DNA of 26,214 bases from Treponema sp. (GCA_009784995.1 WQXE01000006.1:1-26214), one strand, 5' to 3'. Shown: positions 1 through 9,646, numbered from the stretch's first letter. Made by a program: numbers and translations. Notes: a model not told the origin generated them from the sequence alone.

Positions 1-46
1 AAAATCTGTTCGGGATGGGAAAAAAACTTTATTTACGGGTGTGATT

Positions 47-2137
47 ATGAGTAAAAAAAATACGCAATCAAACGCGATTTACGCTCCCGGCGAACTTGAC
101 CGTGTTCGCGGAAAACTGGGTGTCACCGACGCTAACGAAGCGAAACGTATGGCGAATATTTTAGGCGGAGATATAGGTACTGAACGGTCAGCGGAAGATG
201 TCGCGGCAAAAAATAAAAAGAGCGGATCTTCCGCGGGAGATAAACCAAGTAAACGAATCCGCAGGGTTGATGTCACTATGGATGATGATGATATCGGCAA
301 GCCAAAAACAAAACGTTCGGGACCGTATCCCGGCGACGATCCTTCCGTACCGGCGAGATTAAGTTATTCCGAAAGAGTAAAAATCGATCAATACGCGGCT
401 CAGGTTGTATTTGAAATAAAAACCTCCATGCAGGTTCTTACATCGATTTTTTCGTTTTTTAAAGAACCTGTTGATTATGTAAACCCGCGTTTTGTGAATG
501 TAAGGTTAAACGAATATTTTAACAAGATAGAAAAACTTGTAAACGCTGCAAGAAGCCTTTTCCCGAAAAACAACAACAAACGAAACAATCAGTTAAAAAG
601 AGCTTCGATTTTTGTATATAAAATACTTGATACAATCCGCAATTGGGATATTGAGATGCTTTCAAAACATATCGCCGACTTGCAGGCTCATCCGCGCACG
701 ATAAAAGTTACCGATTTTTCCGAAGTATTGCGCGGAATATACAAACCCATATTTATTCTGGAGGAATTAAGCCTTGATAATATAAAATCCGCTTTTAAAC
801 TTGTATATAAAGTTTTATACATAGAAAGCCCGATGGACGCGAAAGAAAAGTATCAGGATGTTATACGCAATATAATAGCGTCGATTGTTGATATCAGGCG
901 TAACGTACACTTTGGTTTGTATCCGCTTTTAATGAAGTTAATTTCTGACCGTTATATTGTTTACGAACGCTTTTTTATAGAAAGACGCAGGCGTTATATG
1001 GCTTTTTTAAATATTAAAGAAACAGATCAATTTAATCCGGCAGATCTAAACCCTCAGCAAATTGAAAATGTTGACATTGAATCTCTTCAGAAAAATTTAA
1101 ATGAAGATGACGAAAACGCTGAAAATGGGGAAACAGGAGAGGGACAGGAAGAAGAAATAAAAGAAGATCCAAACGATCCAAAAGTAATCGAACGCAAAGC
1201 AAGAGAAGACGCGGAAAGAGCGCAGCAAAAAGCTATGGAACAAAGCAGAAATGCGCTTGGAGTTCTCTTTCCAAAAGCGGGATGGGAAAAACTTGAAAGT
1301 TTCCCGGACTTGTATCCGTATTTTTCAAGTGTTTACGGCATGAGGCACGGTTATGAATTAATCGCTCCGTCAGATCCTATGCAGCAGGTTTCCATACTGC
1401 TCCATATTCTGGACGATTTATTCATAGGGCTTCGTTATGTGATCTTCAGTACCATTGTAGGACCGGACGGAAGCCAGATAAGGTTATACGAAGAACTTGG
1501 CGCTATTTTAAATAACTGGCGCGGATACATAGAAGACAGTTTTTCCAGGGATTTTCTTCCTCGCCTTTCGGAATACTGCCGCATACTGGAAAATTCCAGA
1601 GATTCAAGATCGGCTTACGCGAAAAAAAGCATGAACGAACTTCACTGGATTAAACGGCTTTATTTTCTGCCATATTACAAGTTTGAATCATTGGGACCTC
1701 CGCCGTTTCCAAAAAAAGATATTGTGCCAATTTACGCTGAAGCTAGAAAATTGCGCAAATATCTGACCGCGGTCGCGATGGGAATTGAACAAGGTATGCG
1801 CGCGGGCGGAGCGGCGACTAAAGCTGCCTGTAACGGAATAAATAACCCATGGGAAAATTACAACTTTCAGGTTCCAAATCCAATTTCCAAAAGAATGGAT
1901 ATGATGCTTCCGCCTGAACGAAAAATAAACGCCACTTTAATTTTCTTTTCACTTTCCGCGATTACATTACTGGATAATTTAATAAACAACGAAAACAGCT
2001 GGGCTTACGCGGAGCGTCCGGGTCCTATTTTCAGAAGTTATAATAACGAAGGAGTAATTCCACTGTTCGGCGTTGATGAAAAAATAGACGCGGATAAGTT
2101 ATTTAAAGAATCAATAAAAAAACCGCCTGGAGCCTAA
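47..2137 (+). CDS. Large charged protein of unknown function
   Basis: I do not recognise this protein of about 696 residues. It looks cytoplasmic: no signal peptide or membrane segment is visible. Residues 1-110 are polar and probably disordered, with a lysine/arginine-rich stretch followed by a DDDD run. A long, probably helical region follows. An acidic linker rich in E, N and D lies at about residues 345-400 (bases 1085-1220), and a second well-conserved-looking block has many aromatic residues and prolines. I chose ATG 47 because GGGTG lies just upstream; a GTG at 41 is also in frame, and the frame is open to the window edge, so a longer N-terminus cannot be excluded. A different frame (bases 3-44, ending in TGA) reads like the tail of an upstream gene. 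Its stop overlaps by 4 bp the stop of the convergent protease gene. It is probably a lineage-specific spirochaete protein. Confidence 0.8.
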   Translation: MSKKNTQSNAIYAPGELDRVRGKLGVTDANEAKRMANILGGDIGTERSAEDVAAKNKKSGSSAGDKPSKRIRRVDVTMDDDDIGKPKTKRSGPYPGDDPSVPARLSYSERVKIDQYAAQVVFEIKTSMQVLTSIFSFFKEPVDYVNPRFVNVRLNEYFNKIEKLVNAARSLFPKNNNKRNNQLKRASIFVYKILDTIRNWDIEMLSKHIADLQAHPRTIKVTDFSEVLRGIYKPIFILEELSLDNIKSAFKLVYKVLYIESPMDAKEKYQDVIRNIIASIVDIRRNVHFGLYPLLMKLISDRYIVYERFFIERRRRYMAFLNIKETDQFNPADLNPQQIENVDIESLQKNLNEDDENAENGETGEGQEEEIKEDPNDPKVIERKAREDAERAQQKAMEQSRNALGVLFPKAGWEKLESFPDLYPYFSSVYGMRHGYELIAPSDPMQQVSILLHILDDLFIGLRYVIFSTIVGPDGSQIRLYEELGAILNNWRGYIEDSFSRDFLPRLSEYCRILENSRDSRSAYAKKSMNELHWIKRLYFLPYYKFESLGPPPFPKKDIVPIYAEARKLRKYLTAVAMGIEQGMRAGGAATKAACNGINNPWENYNFQVPNPISKRMDMMLPPERKINATLIFFSLSAITLLDNLINNENSWAYAERPGPIFRSYNNEGVIPLFGVDEKIDADKLFKESIKKPPGA

Positions 2138-5115
2138 ATTTTTAAGTACTGTACATTCGCGCCGAGTATCTTAGCCGCCTCTTGCGCCATTTTTTCGCCG
2201 GCGATTATAACAGGCGCGGATTTTTGTTTTGTATTAAAAGCTGTAAACGCGGAAACAATATCATCTGATGTTACAGAAACCAGTCTTTCCAGTTTTCTTT
2301 TACGGTAGTCATCTTTGATGCCGTATAAAAATCTATAAAAATCTACAAGACCGTCTTCCGCGGCTGTACGCGGACGCGTTTCTTTTGAATAACAGCCGAT
2401 TATTGATTTTTCCAGATACGCTTCTGTGAACGTACAATATTTACTGTCTTTAAAAATCGATGTGATCGTTTCCAGGGATCGTATCGGATTTGGATCGCGG
2501 TATGTCGCGAAGGAAACACAGCTTTCCAAGCCATCACTATTAATAAACGCGCCGTAAGCGCCGCCTTTCATCCTGATATCTTCCCACAAGACTCCGGTAC
2601 TTAACTGGTGAGACAAAACACCTTCCGCGACTTGTTCAACAGTGTCAAAAGGAGCGGCTTTAAATGCCCGCGCGGCAAAACCAACCTGTAATGATTTGGA
2701 AGCGAACACTTCCGCGCGGCATAGATTATTGTCTATCTCATCATTTTTTTGTGATAGCCTTGGCAAAGGAGGTCCGAATCTGCTGAATCTTTTTGTTATT
2801 TCCGCGCAAATTGTATCTGAAGCTGCCGCGCCGGCAGGGCTGCCTGTAATATTTACAATAAGCCCCGAACTGATTATTTTTTCCTGTATGTATTTTAATT
2901 TTTTTACAATTTCTCCTGTATTCATTTTGGAAAGCTGATGAACAAATTCAATCTGCGAAATACCGCCCCATTTTTCTTCTGTCCATTTTGAATGTGAATT
3001 AAACCTGCCCGCTCTTCCGGACGCGTAAATATGACCCATAGGAGCGAGACTTGAATCAATTTCATTTTTCATTTCTAAAACAAGATCGTTTATTCGGCGG
3101 CGATCGGATAAATCCGCCTCTGTAATTAAACGCAGAGCCAAATCTAAAGAAGATGAAATTTTTTCATCTAGGCATTTTAAACGAAAAAGTATCCAGTCCC
3201 TTCCCGCCAAATCAAATTTACCGGACGCGGTTTCTAATTCATTTGGAGTGTCTTTCGCGGCGGAACCTGAATGAAGCAGCGCGATAAAACCGCCGACAGT
3301 GCGCGCGAGCAAACTGGAAACTTCTCCGTAATCCATTCCGGGAAGACCAACAGACACAATCGACCTTGAAAAAAATAAAAGCCAGGGATAATCGTTAGTA
3401 TGAAACACGTCAACGGGAAATGAAAAATCTACATAAGTGATTCCGTTAGTGTACAATTCATGATAAAGAGCGGGAACACCGTTTAGATCAACTTCCCTGC
3501 GGTGGATACAATCATACTTTACAGAAAGATCGCTTCGCGATAAATGCGGAATGGAAGCTAGCGCGGCAGAGCTGTCGGGTTCGCTTTGAATTGTTTCGAG
3601 GTTTTTGGATTTTTCTTTAACCTGCTGCTTTTCATTTTCGTTTAGATTTTTTTCCAAATCCAAAAGCATTTTAGAATGTTTCTTTTCCTGATTGGGAAGA
3701 AAATCTTTTTTGGGCTGCAGAATTACCAATGCCCTGTGCGGATTATCAAGAAAATATTTTTGAATTAACGATTCAAAATACCTTTCGTTATTCGCGAGGT
3801 TTTCTTTCATCTTTAAAATAGAAGGTTGAATTAAAAGACTATCCCAGGGTTTACATCCGTGCATCCATGTTCTAAGAGAACGGCGCATCCATACAAGAGA
3901 AAAAGGTCCTCCTGAACGGCGGATTTCCCGCTGAGAAAATTCCAATGTTAAAAGCGCGGCTTCTATTTCCTGTTTTGGAATTCCGTCTTTTACAAGTCTT
4001 TGTAATTCTCCCATTATCAATTTTTCTACAGCTTTGCTCTTTTTTTCAGGGTTTCCTGAAACGCTTTTTAAACCCGCGACAAATAAAACTTCTCTAATTT
4101 CTCCTTCAAGTCCTGAAACAGGAGTTATATCTTCTCCAAGCCCTGATTCAACCAAAGCTCTTGTTAAAGGAGAGCCGTCATGTCCCAAAAGAATTTCTGT
4201 AAGAGCCGCGAGAGCTATGTTTTCATTTATTTCGATTACATCCGAACAAAGCCATGAAAGAAAAATTGTTGATTTACTTTCATTACCCGCGGGACACGGT
4301 ATATTAAGTTTTTTGGGTTCGTTCCATCGCTGTGTTTTTATAATTGGCAGGCATCTTTGCCCGCCAGGAATTTCGCTAAAAAATTCTTTATTTAAAAATG
4401 AAAGCTGCTTTTCTGTTGGAATATTACCCGCGAGAAAAATACGGCAATTGGCGGGAGAATACCTTGTACGGTGAAATTCTTTTAACTGCTCCCATGTCAA
4501 TTGCGGAATTATTAAAGGATCTCCGCCTGATTCATAAGCGTATGGAGTATCCGGCATAATCGCTTTTATCGACCATAACCCCGCGTAAGTATCCAACGAA
4601 GAATAAGCGCCTTTCATTTCGTTGTATACAACACCTGTTATGGAAAGTTTATCCTCGTTAAACTCAAGCCTGTGTCCTTCCTGCATAAATGTCCATTCGG
4701 GAATTAAAGGACGGAAAACCGCGTCGCCGTACACAGACATTAAATTAAAATAATCATGTTCGTTTATGGAACTCGCAGGGTACACTGTTTTGTCGGGAAA
4801 TGTAAGAGCGTTTAAAAATGTCTGAAGACTCCCCTGCGCGAGAACGATAAACGCGTCTTTTAGCGGATAACGCTTGGAGCCGCATAAAACAGAATGTTCC
4901 AATATATGCGCGACTCCCGTACTGTCTTTGGAAGATGTTAAAAAAGAAAAAGAAAAAAGATTTTCTATATCGTCATTTAATACATGGAAAACTTCGGCGC
5001 CGCTTTTTTCATGTTTTGCCCATATTCCTGCCGCTTTAAGTTCATCAAGATCAACAACATCAAGAATTTCAAAGCCGCTTTCCAGTTTATCGCCTTTTTT
5101 TAAAGTATTGTTCAT
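2134..5115 (-). CDS. M16C zinc metalloprotease (presequence-protease/Cym1-like)
   Basis: This is a 993-residue peptidase of family M16C, the clamshell proteases that degrade short unfolded peptides; the full length matches the one-chain, two-half architecture. The inverted zinc motif HILEH is at residues 70-74 (H70, E73, H74), and the distal zinc-binding glutamate lies in YNEMKGAY (E166). The C-terminal half carries the substrate-positioning Arg/Tyr pair in IRMKGGAYGAF near residue 850. All catalytic residues are therefore present and the enzyme should be active. No signal peptide is seen, so a cytoplasmic place is likely. The ATG overlaps the upstream FliG stop as ATGA and has no Shine-Dalgarno of its own, so translation is probably coupled to that gene. 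Bacterial members are usually annotated as insulinase-family proteins, and the physiological substrate is unknown. Confidence 0.93.
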   Translation of the reverse strand: MNNTLKKGDKLESGFEILDVVDLDELKAAGIWAKHEKSGAEVFHVLNDDIENLFSFSFLTSSKDSTGVAHILEHSVLCGSKRYPLKDAFIVLAQGSLQTFLNALTFPDKTVYPASSINEHDYFNLMSVYGDAVFRPLIPEWTFMQEGHRLEFNEDKLSITGVVYNEMKGAYSSLDTYAGLWSIKAIMPDTPYAYESGGDPLIIPQLTWEQLKEFHRTRYSPANCRIFLAGNIPTEKQLSFLNKEFFSEIPGGQRCLPIIKTQRWNEPKKLNIPCPAGNESKSTIFLSWLCSDVIEINENIALAALTEILLGHDGSPLTRALVESGLGEDITPVSGLEGEIREVLFVAGLKSVSGNPEKKSKAVEKLIMGELQRLVKDGIPKQEIEAALLTLEFSQREIRRSGGPFSLVWMRRSLRTWMHGCKPWDSLLIQPSILKMKENLANNERYFESLIQKYFLDNPHRALVILQPKKDFLPNQEKKHSKMLLDLEKNLNENEKQQVKEKSKNLETIQSEPDSSAALASIPHLSRSDLSVKYDCIHRREVDLNGVPALYHELYTNGITYVDFSFPVDVFHTNDYPWLLFFSRSIVSVGLPGMDYGEVSSLLARTVGGFIALLHSGSAAKDTPNELETASGKFDLAGRDWILFRLKCLDEKISSSLDLALRLITEADLSDRRRINDLVLEMKNEIDSSLAPMGHIYASGRAGRFNSHSKWTEEKWGGISQIEFVHQLSKMNTGEIVKKLKYIQEKIISSGLIVNITGSPAGAAASDTICAEITKRFSRFGPPLPRLSQKNDEIDNNLCRAEVFASKSLQVGFAARAFKAAPFDTVEQVAEGVLSHQLSTGVLWEDIRMKGGAYGAFINSDGLESCVSFATYRDPNPIRSLETITSIFKDSKYCTFTEAYLEKSIIGCYSKETRPRTAAEDGLVDFYRFLYGIKDDYRKRKLERLVSVTSDDIVSAFTAFNTKQKSAPVIIAGEKMAQEAAKILGANVQYLKI

Positions 5116-6284
5116 AAAAATACGTCCTCATCACTGTAGAGTATAATATCGCTATTCTCGCGGGCGGCTCTAAACCATGTTAAAAAGTTTTTCGCGGCGG
5201 TATCACAATCGCGCTTTGATACCGCTCCAAGTATTTCAAATTCTTCGCGGATAATTTTTCTGCGTCCCGCTGAAACACAGGAAAGAATTTTTTCTGTAAA
5301 TTCTTTTTCTCTGCCTTTTAATAAAATGGCGATATCGCGCTCCGCCATTGTTTTTAATTTATCCTGAATGGGGCGATCTTCGGCTCCGACAATATCGTCC
5401 AATGTGTATAATTGTTCTTTTAAATTAAGACCTATTTGCGGATCTTCATTTTCAATTTCATTGATGAGCCTGTCGCCAAATGAATAATCGCCTTGTTTTA
5501 AAATTGCTGTCAGCGCCTGCATCCCGTCTATTTTTATATCTTTCGCGCTGCCAGCGATGTAGCGTACCTTTTCTTTTAACGCCGCGGAAACTTGTTCAAG
5601 TACAACAGGCGCGACTTCTTTTTGCCGCGCGATACGTTTTAGAATCTCAGGCTTTTGATCCTGCGGCAATTTAGTTAAAACACCGGCGGAAAGTTTTGGC
5701 GAAATTCTTGAAAGTATAAGAGCCGCTGTTTGCGCGTTTTCTTCTTTTAAAAGCATGATAAGCTGTTCTGTAGAAAACTCTTCCAAAAAACCAAAAAGAT
5801 TTTCTTTCGATTCAGGTACGGCTTTATTTAAAAGTTCTTCGCCTTTATCCGGTCCTTTTGCCGTATAAAGTATACTGCGCGCGGTTTCTATGCCGCCGCG
5901 GGAAAAACCTGTAAAACTATAAGGTTTTAAACTTCTATTGGAAAACAATTCATGAAATTCAGCGAGAATTTCATCTCTTTCATCGGGTTTAATAATCTTT
6001 GTAAGCGCGATTTCTTTTGAAATTTCGCTTACCTGCTGCGGATCAAGTTCCGCGAGTATGCCTGCTGCCTGTTCACTGCCGATTAAAATTAAAAACTTAG
6101 CCACTCTCGCGTATTTTGATTCTTTGGAATCTTTTGATTCCCTTGAAATTTTCTCTGTATCTATACTTTTTGGATATTTTCCAGGTATTTTTTTTGTTTC
6201 CGGTTTTGTCTCTTTGTAAAAAACCTGTTCATTATTCATAGTTTGTTTATACATATCCAAACCATGCTTTATAATATTCCCCAT
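5112..6284 (-). CDS. fliG: Divergent FliG-family flagellar switch protein (FliG1-like)
   Basis: This is a FliG-family protein of about 390 residues. The N-terminal domain begins at YARVAKFLILIGSEQAAGIL, the middle domain has armadillo-like helices (TAALILSRISPKLSAGVLTKLP), and the C-terminal motor-like domain contains DDIVGAEDRPIQ and ILLKGREKE. In ordinary FliG these form the rotor ring that binds MS-ring FliF, FliM and the stator. Here the normally invariant EHPQ motif of the middle domain reads ENAQ (about residues 182-185), and the protein carries about 55 extra polar residues before the FliG homology. This suggests the second FliG (FliG1) known in spirochaetes rather than the main rotor protein. 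I placed the start at ATG 6284; an upstream ATG at 6404 would run antisense through the start of the next gene. ATG 6254 and ATG 6239 are also possible. The stop overlaps the protease start. Confidence 0.82.
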   Translation of the reverse strand: MGNIIKHGLDMYKQTMNNEQVFYKETKPETKKIPGKYPKSIDTEKISRESKDSKESKYARVAKFLILIGSEQAAGILAELDPQQVSEISKEIALTKIIKPDERDEILAEFHELFSNRSLKPYSFTGFSRGGIETARSILYTAKGPDKGEELLNKAVPESKENLFGFLEEFSTEQLIMLLKEENAQTAALILSRISPKLSAGVLTKLPQDQKPEILKRIARQKEVAPVVLEQVSAALKEKVRYIAGSAKDIKIDGMQALTAILKQGDYSFGDRLINEIENEDPQIGLNLKEQLYTLDDIVGAEDRPIQDKLKTMAERDIAILLKGREKEFTEKILSCVSAGRRKIIREEFEILGAVSKRDCDTAAKNFLTWFRAARENSDIILYSDEDVFL

Positions 6285-6336
6285 ATACCGATATTGTAAT
6301 ATAATAAATAAGTAAATAATAGATACCGGGAAAAAA

Positions 6337-7272
6337 GTGAATAAAAGTATTTGTGTTTTAATATTCATTATTTTAATCGCCTGCTTTTTAACTTGCGGAA
6401 GCAAACAGCCTGTATCATTAAGTTATACAGAAGATTTTCCAATAATCGAAGTACACGAACCTACAAGAGCCGAACAGGTAATAAAAGCTTTGCAAAAAGC
6501 GTATCCTGACCAAATAGACGCGGTGGAATACCGTAATGATGACTGGGCGGTTTTATTGCGCGGTACATGGTATTATTTCGCGAACGGCAGGCTCCTGCCG
6601 GAAGAAAAAATTAGCAATTCAGAAAATTACAGAGCCCTTCAATTTTATCACTATCCAGCGCAGCTGCCGCCGTGGACAGCCCGTACTCCCGAAGAAACCG
6701 AACGCTTTAGAAACATGACTGCCAATAGAAGACAAAATACATTAAAGCGCTCTTCATATTTTCTTGATTCTCTTTGGCAGGCAGCGACAAGACTGGAAAC
6801 AGAAAGAAGGCTTGTAAGAATAACATTTCTTGGAAGACGCTTAAGAGTACATCAGGGCATTCAGGAAAAACTTGAACTTGTAGAAACGCGCATTTTAGCA
6901 ATCGCCAAAATGGAAAACGAAGTTCAGGCATGGGTAGACGGAATTGGCACAGTAGAGGGCTGGCATTGGCGTAACATTGCCGATGTCGACACAAGGTCTT
7001 ATCATTCATACGGACTCGCGATTGATCTCCTTCCCCGCGCGATACGAGGAAGACAAACATATTGGCTTTGGACATCCCAATACAGGGAGGACTGGTGGAA
7101 TGTTTCGTATAACGAAAGATATCATCCGCCGCAATCTGTTATAAACGCTTTTGAAACTTACGGTTTTATTTGGGGCGGTAAATGGCTGTTATTCGATACT
7201 ATGCACTTTGAATACCGCCCGGAAATTTTGGCGTTTAACGATTTGTTAAAAACACCTGTTTTTTCCGAATAA
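6337..7272 (+). CDS. M15-family DD-carboxypeptidase-like lipoprotein
   Basis: This 311-residue exported protein has a C-terminal zinc peptidase domain of family M15 (VanY/DD-carboxypeptidase type). The metal motif SYHSYGLAIDL gives H223 and D230, and the second motif FDTMHFEY gives H290, so the zinc ligands are complete. Expected action is trimming of D-Ala or stem-peptide ends in periplasmic peptidoglycan. The N-terminus has a hydrophobic stretch (residues 5-19) followed by cysteine, with lipobox candidates LIAC (C16) or FLTC (C20), so the protein is probably lipid-anchored. The start is GTG, preceded by a weak CCGGG, and a TATAAT box lies at 6300-6305. It diverges from the fliG-like gene across about 50 bp. 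The region between signal peptide and catalytic domain is not recognised. Confidence 0.86.
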   Translation: MNKSICVLIFIILIACFLTCGSKQPVSLSYTEDFPIIEVHEPTRAEQVIKALQKAYPDQIDAVEYRNDDWAVLLRGTWYYFANGRLLPEEKISNSENYRALQFYHYPAQLPPWTARTPEETERFRNMTANRRQNTLKRSSYFLDSLWQAATRLETERRLVRITFLGRRLRVHQGIQEKLELVETRILAIAKMENEVQAWVDGIGTVEGWHWRNIADVDTRSYHSYGLAIDLLPRAIRGRQTYWLWTSQYREDWWNVSYNERYHPPQSVINAFETYGFIWGGKWLLFDTMHFEYRPEILAFNDLLKTPVFSE

Positions 7273-7313
7273 CTTACATAAAAATAATACCTTCAATAAT
7301 AAAAAAACCCACA

Positions 7314-7329
7314 GCGGTAGAAAAACCGC
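7314..7329 (-). terminator. Short inverted repeat followed by a T-run on the minus strand
   Basis: GCGGT at 7314-7318 pairs with ACCGC at 7325-7329. Read on the minus strand, the hairpin is followed by TGTGGG and then seven T. If it terminates transcription, the beneficiary would be the ftsH transcript, whose 3' tail would then be antisense to the whole small regulator gene. The stem is only 5 bp, so this is weak. Confidence 0.3.
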
Positions 7330-7374
7330 CGCGAGTTATTTGCTATTATATAATTAAAAAATGAAAATATAATA

Positions 7375-7716
7375 ATGGCGAAAAGAATAGAAGTAAATGA
7401 ACATTACATCAAGGAATTAATCAGTAATAATATTAAACGCTTACGAACCCTGCAAAATATTTCACAATTAAACCTGGCGTTAAAAACAGGACTTACTCAT
7501 AACTTTATAAACGATATAGAAAATTGCAAAAAAGGAGTCTCCGCCAGGACACTCGCTAAATTATCGATCGCGTTAAACGCTGAACCGTATCAGTTTTTTC
7601 TTCCGGAAAATTCATCCAATAGCGAAGTTATGAGTTATGTGAATGATTTTAACGATTCTCTGCAAAAAGTTGTAAAAGAATTAACTCAGCAATATATTAT
7701 CGCGGACAAAAAATAA
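7375..7716 (+). CDS. Small XRE-type helix-turn-helix regulator
   Basis: This 113-residue protein has a Cro/C1-type HTH covering roughly residues 15-70: NIKRLRTLQNISQLNLALKT, then FINDIENCKKGVSARTLAKL, then a helix ending in ALNAEPYQFF. About 40 residues follow, ending in a possible amphipathic helix (FNDSLQKVVKELTQQY), which may help dimerisation. A DNA-binding transcription regulator is the likely role, and its targets are unknown. No Shine-Dalgarno is visible before the ATG. A TATAAT box lies at 7349-7354, giving a predicted leader of about 14 nt. The gene converges on ftsH with only 7 bp between stops. Stand-alone HTH proteins of this size are common in treponemes, and nothing here marks it as phage-derived. 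Confidence 0.85.
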   Translation: MAKRIEVNEHYIKELISNNIKRLRTLQNISQLNLALKTGLTHNFINDIENCKKGVSARTLAKLSIALNAEPYQFFLPENSSNSEVMSYVNDFNDSLQKVVKELTQQYIIADKK

Positions 7717-7723
7717 TTTTTCA

Positions 7724-9646
7724 TTAACTGATTAAAAGAGCTTTAAATTCTTTTTCATCGAGGGTTTCTTTCTCCAATAAAGCGAGAGCGACATTATCTA
7801 AAATATTTCTTTTTTCTTCCAATATTTTTTTTGATTTGTCAAACTCGGTTTCAATAATACGCGCGACTTCTTCGTCGATATACTGCTGTGTGCTTTCCGC
7901 GTATTCGCGCTGAAAAGAAGGTTCGCGCTGTTCCTGCCCTGTCATACTCATCCCGCGTGTTGTTAACGCGACATTTTTAAAACGATCGCTCATGCCGTAA
8001 TCTGTTATCATCTTGCGGGCAATGTCTGTCGCTCTTGTTATGTCGTTTGAAGCTCCTGTGGAATATTCTCCGCTAACCATTTCTTCGGCAATTCGTCCGC
8101 CCAAAAGAATATCTATTTGCCCCAATAAATCTGATTTTCTGATCTTATAACGATCTTCAATAGGAAGCTGCAGCATATAACCCAGCGCGAGACCGCGCGG
8201 AATAATCGAAATTTTTTGAACAGGGTCGGCGTTAGGTGTAAACGCGGCGATAATAGCGTGCCCCGCTTCGTGGTAAGCTGTGCATTTTCTGTCTTCCGGT
8301 TTTTGAACGCGTGTTTTTTTCTGAAGCCCCGCGATTATTTTTTCTATCGCTTCGTCAAAATCATGCTGTGTTACAATTTTTCTTCCCGCTCTGACGGCAA
8401 GTAAAGCGGCTTCGTTTACTACGTTCGCGAGATCGGCACCAGAAAAACCGGATGTTACGCGCGCGACAATTTCAAGGTCTACGGAAGGATCAAGACGCAC
8501 CGGTTTTGAGTGAATTTGCAAAATAGCTTCTCTGCCTTTTAAGTCGGGCCTGTCTACAAGAACTTGTCTGTCAAATCTGCCCGGGCGAAGAAGAGCCGGA
8601 TCAAGAACATCAGGGCGGTTAGTCGCCGCTAAAATTATAAGACCGCTTGTTCCGTCGAATCCGTCCATTTCTACAAGCAATTGGTTTAATGTCTGCTCGC
8701 GCTCGTCATTGCCGCCGCCTATATTGTTAATTCTGCTTTTTCCGATAGCGTCTAATTCATCAATAAAAATTATACAGGGCGCTTTATTTCTTGCCTGTTT
8801 AAATAAGTCTCGCACACGCGCGGCTCCAACGCCTACAAACATTTCAACAAAGTCTGCTCCGCTCATACGAAAGAAAGCGACTCCGGCTTCCCCCGCTACC
8901 GCTCTCGCGAGAAGTGTTTTTCCGGTTCCAGGGGGACCTACCAAAAGAACACCTTTGGGAATTTTTCCACCGATTTCTTTGTATTTATCCGGGCTTTTAA
9001 GGAAATCTACAACTTCGACAAGTTCTTCTTTCGCTTCGTCAACTCCCGCGACATCATTAAATCGCGTAGTAATATCACCTTCCGCGACAATAACCGCGCG
9101 ATTTTGTCCGACAGAAAGCACATTACTGCCCATGTTTCCAATTCGTTTAATTACAAAACGCCAGATTAAAATAAAAAAAGCTATTGGTAAAACCCAGCTA
9201 AAAATAAAATTTAAAAACGCGCCGCCTTCACGGGAAATCGCGGTGTACGCGACATTATTTTCATCAAGAAATTTTAAAAAGTCTTCTGTTATTAAAGATA
9301 CAGTGCGATATACTCTGTCCTGCTGAATAGTATCATAAGAACGTGTAATCGAATTTCTTACAGATTCTCTTCTATTGGGATTTGAATAACCGGTAACATA
9401 AGTTTCTGTCAGTTCAACCCGTTTTATTTCACCGGATGAAACAAGCGCTTTAAATTCCGAAAAATCTATTACAGGGTTTAATCTGCTGAGAAATACATAA
9501 TTAAAAAGAGTTATTCCAACAATCAGGATAACAAGGTAAATAAGAAGATATTTCCAGTTACCGAATCCTTTAAAATCCGGCATTTTTCCGCCAAAAGGAA
9601 ACATTGGACCGCCGCTGTCTTTTTTGTCACCACTATTCTCGCTCAT
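7724..9646 (-). CDS. ftsH: ATP-dependent membrane zinc protease FtsH
   Basis: This is a 640-residue FtsH, the hexameric AAA+ protease that extracts and degrades membrane proteins and short-lived regulators. A Gly/Pro-rich cytoplasmic N-terminus leads to a first membrane helix (about 32-53), a periplasmic domain (about 54-145) and a second helix (about 146-163). The AAA module has Walker A GPPGTGKT (237-244), Walker B IIFIDELDAIG (292-302) and the second region of homology ATNRPDVLDPALLRPGRFDR (341-360). The zinc protease site is HEAGH (459-463), with the third ligand D535 in GASNDITRAT. Everything needed for activity is present and the length is normal. There is no Shine-Dalgarno before ATG 9646; an extended -10 lies six bases upstream, so the mRNA is predicted to be leaderless. 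It diverges from polA. Confidence 0.98.
   Translation of the reverse strand: MSENSGDKKDSGGPMFPFGGKMPDFKGFGNWKYLLIYLVILIVGITLFNYVFLSRLNPVIDFSEFKALVSSGEIKRVELTETYVTGYSNPNRRESVRNSITRSYDTIQQDRVYRTVSLITEDFLKFLDENNVAYTAISREGGAFLNFIFSWVLPIAFFILIWRFVIKRIGNMGSNVLSVGQNRAVIVAEGDITTRFNDVAGVDEAKEELVEVVDFLKSPDKYKEIGGKIPKGVLLVGPPGTGKTLLARAVAGEAGVAFFRMSGADFVEMFVGVGAARVRDLFKQARNKAPCIIFIDELDAIGKSRINNIGGGNDEREQTLNQLLVEMDGFDGTSGLIILAATNRPDVLDPALLRPGRFDRQVLVDRPDLKGREAILQIHSKPVRLDPSVDLEIVARVTSGFSGADLANVVNEAALLAVRAGRKIVTQHDFDEAIEKIIAGLQKKTRVQKPEDRKCTAYHEAGHAIIAAFTPNADPVQKISIIPRGLALGYMLQLPIEDRYKIRKSDLLGQIDILLGGRIAEEMVSGEYSTGASNDITRATDIARKMITDYGMSDRFKNVALTTRGMSMTGQEQREPSFQREYAESTQQYIDEEVARIIETEFDKSKKILEEKRNILDNVALALLEKETLDEKEFKALLIS

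Noticed and set aside
6285..6404. N-terminal extension of the FliG-like protein with an apparent membrane helix
   Set aside because: The segment is antisense to the promoter and signal peptide of the M15 gene; FliG proteins have no such helix.
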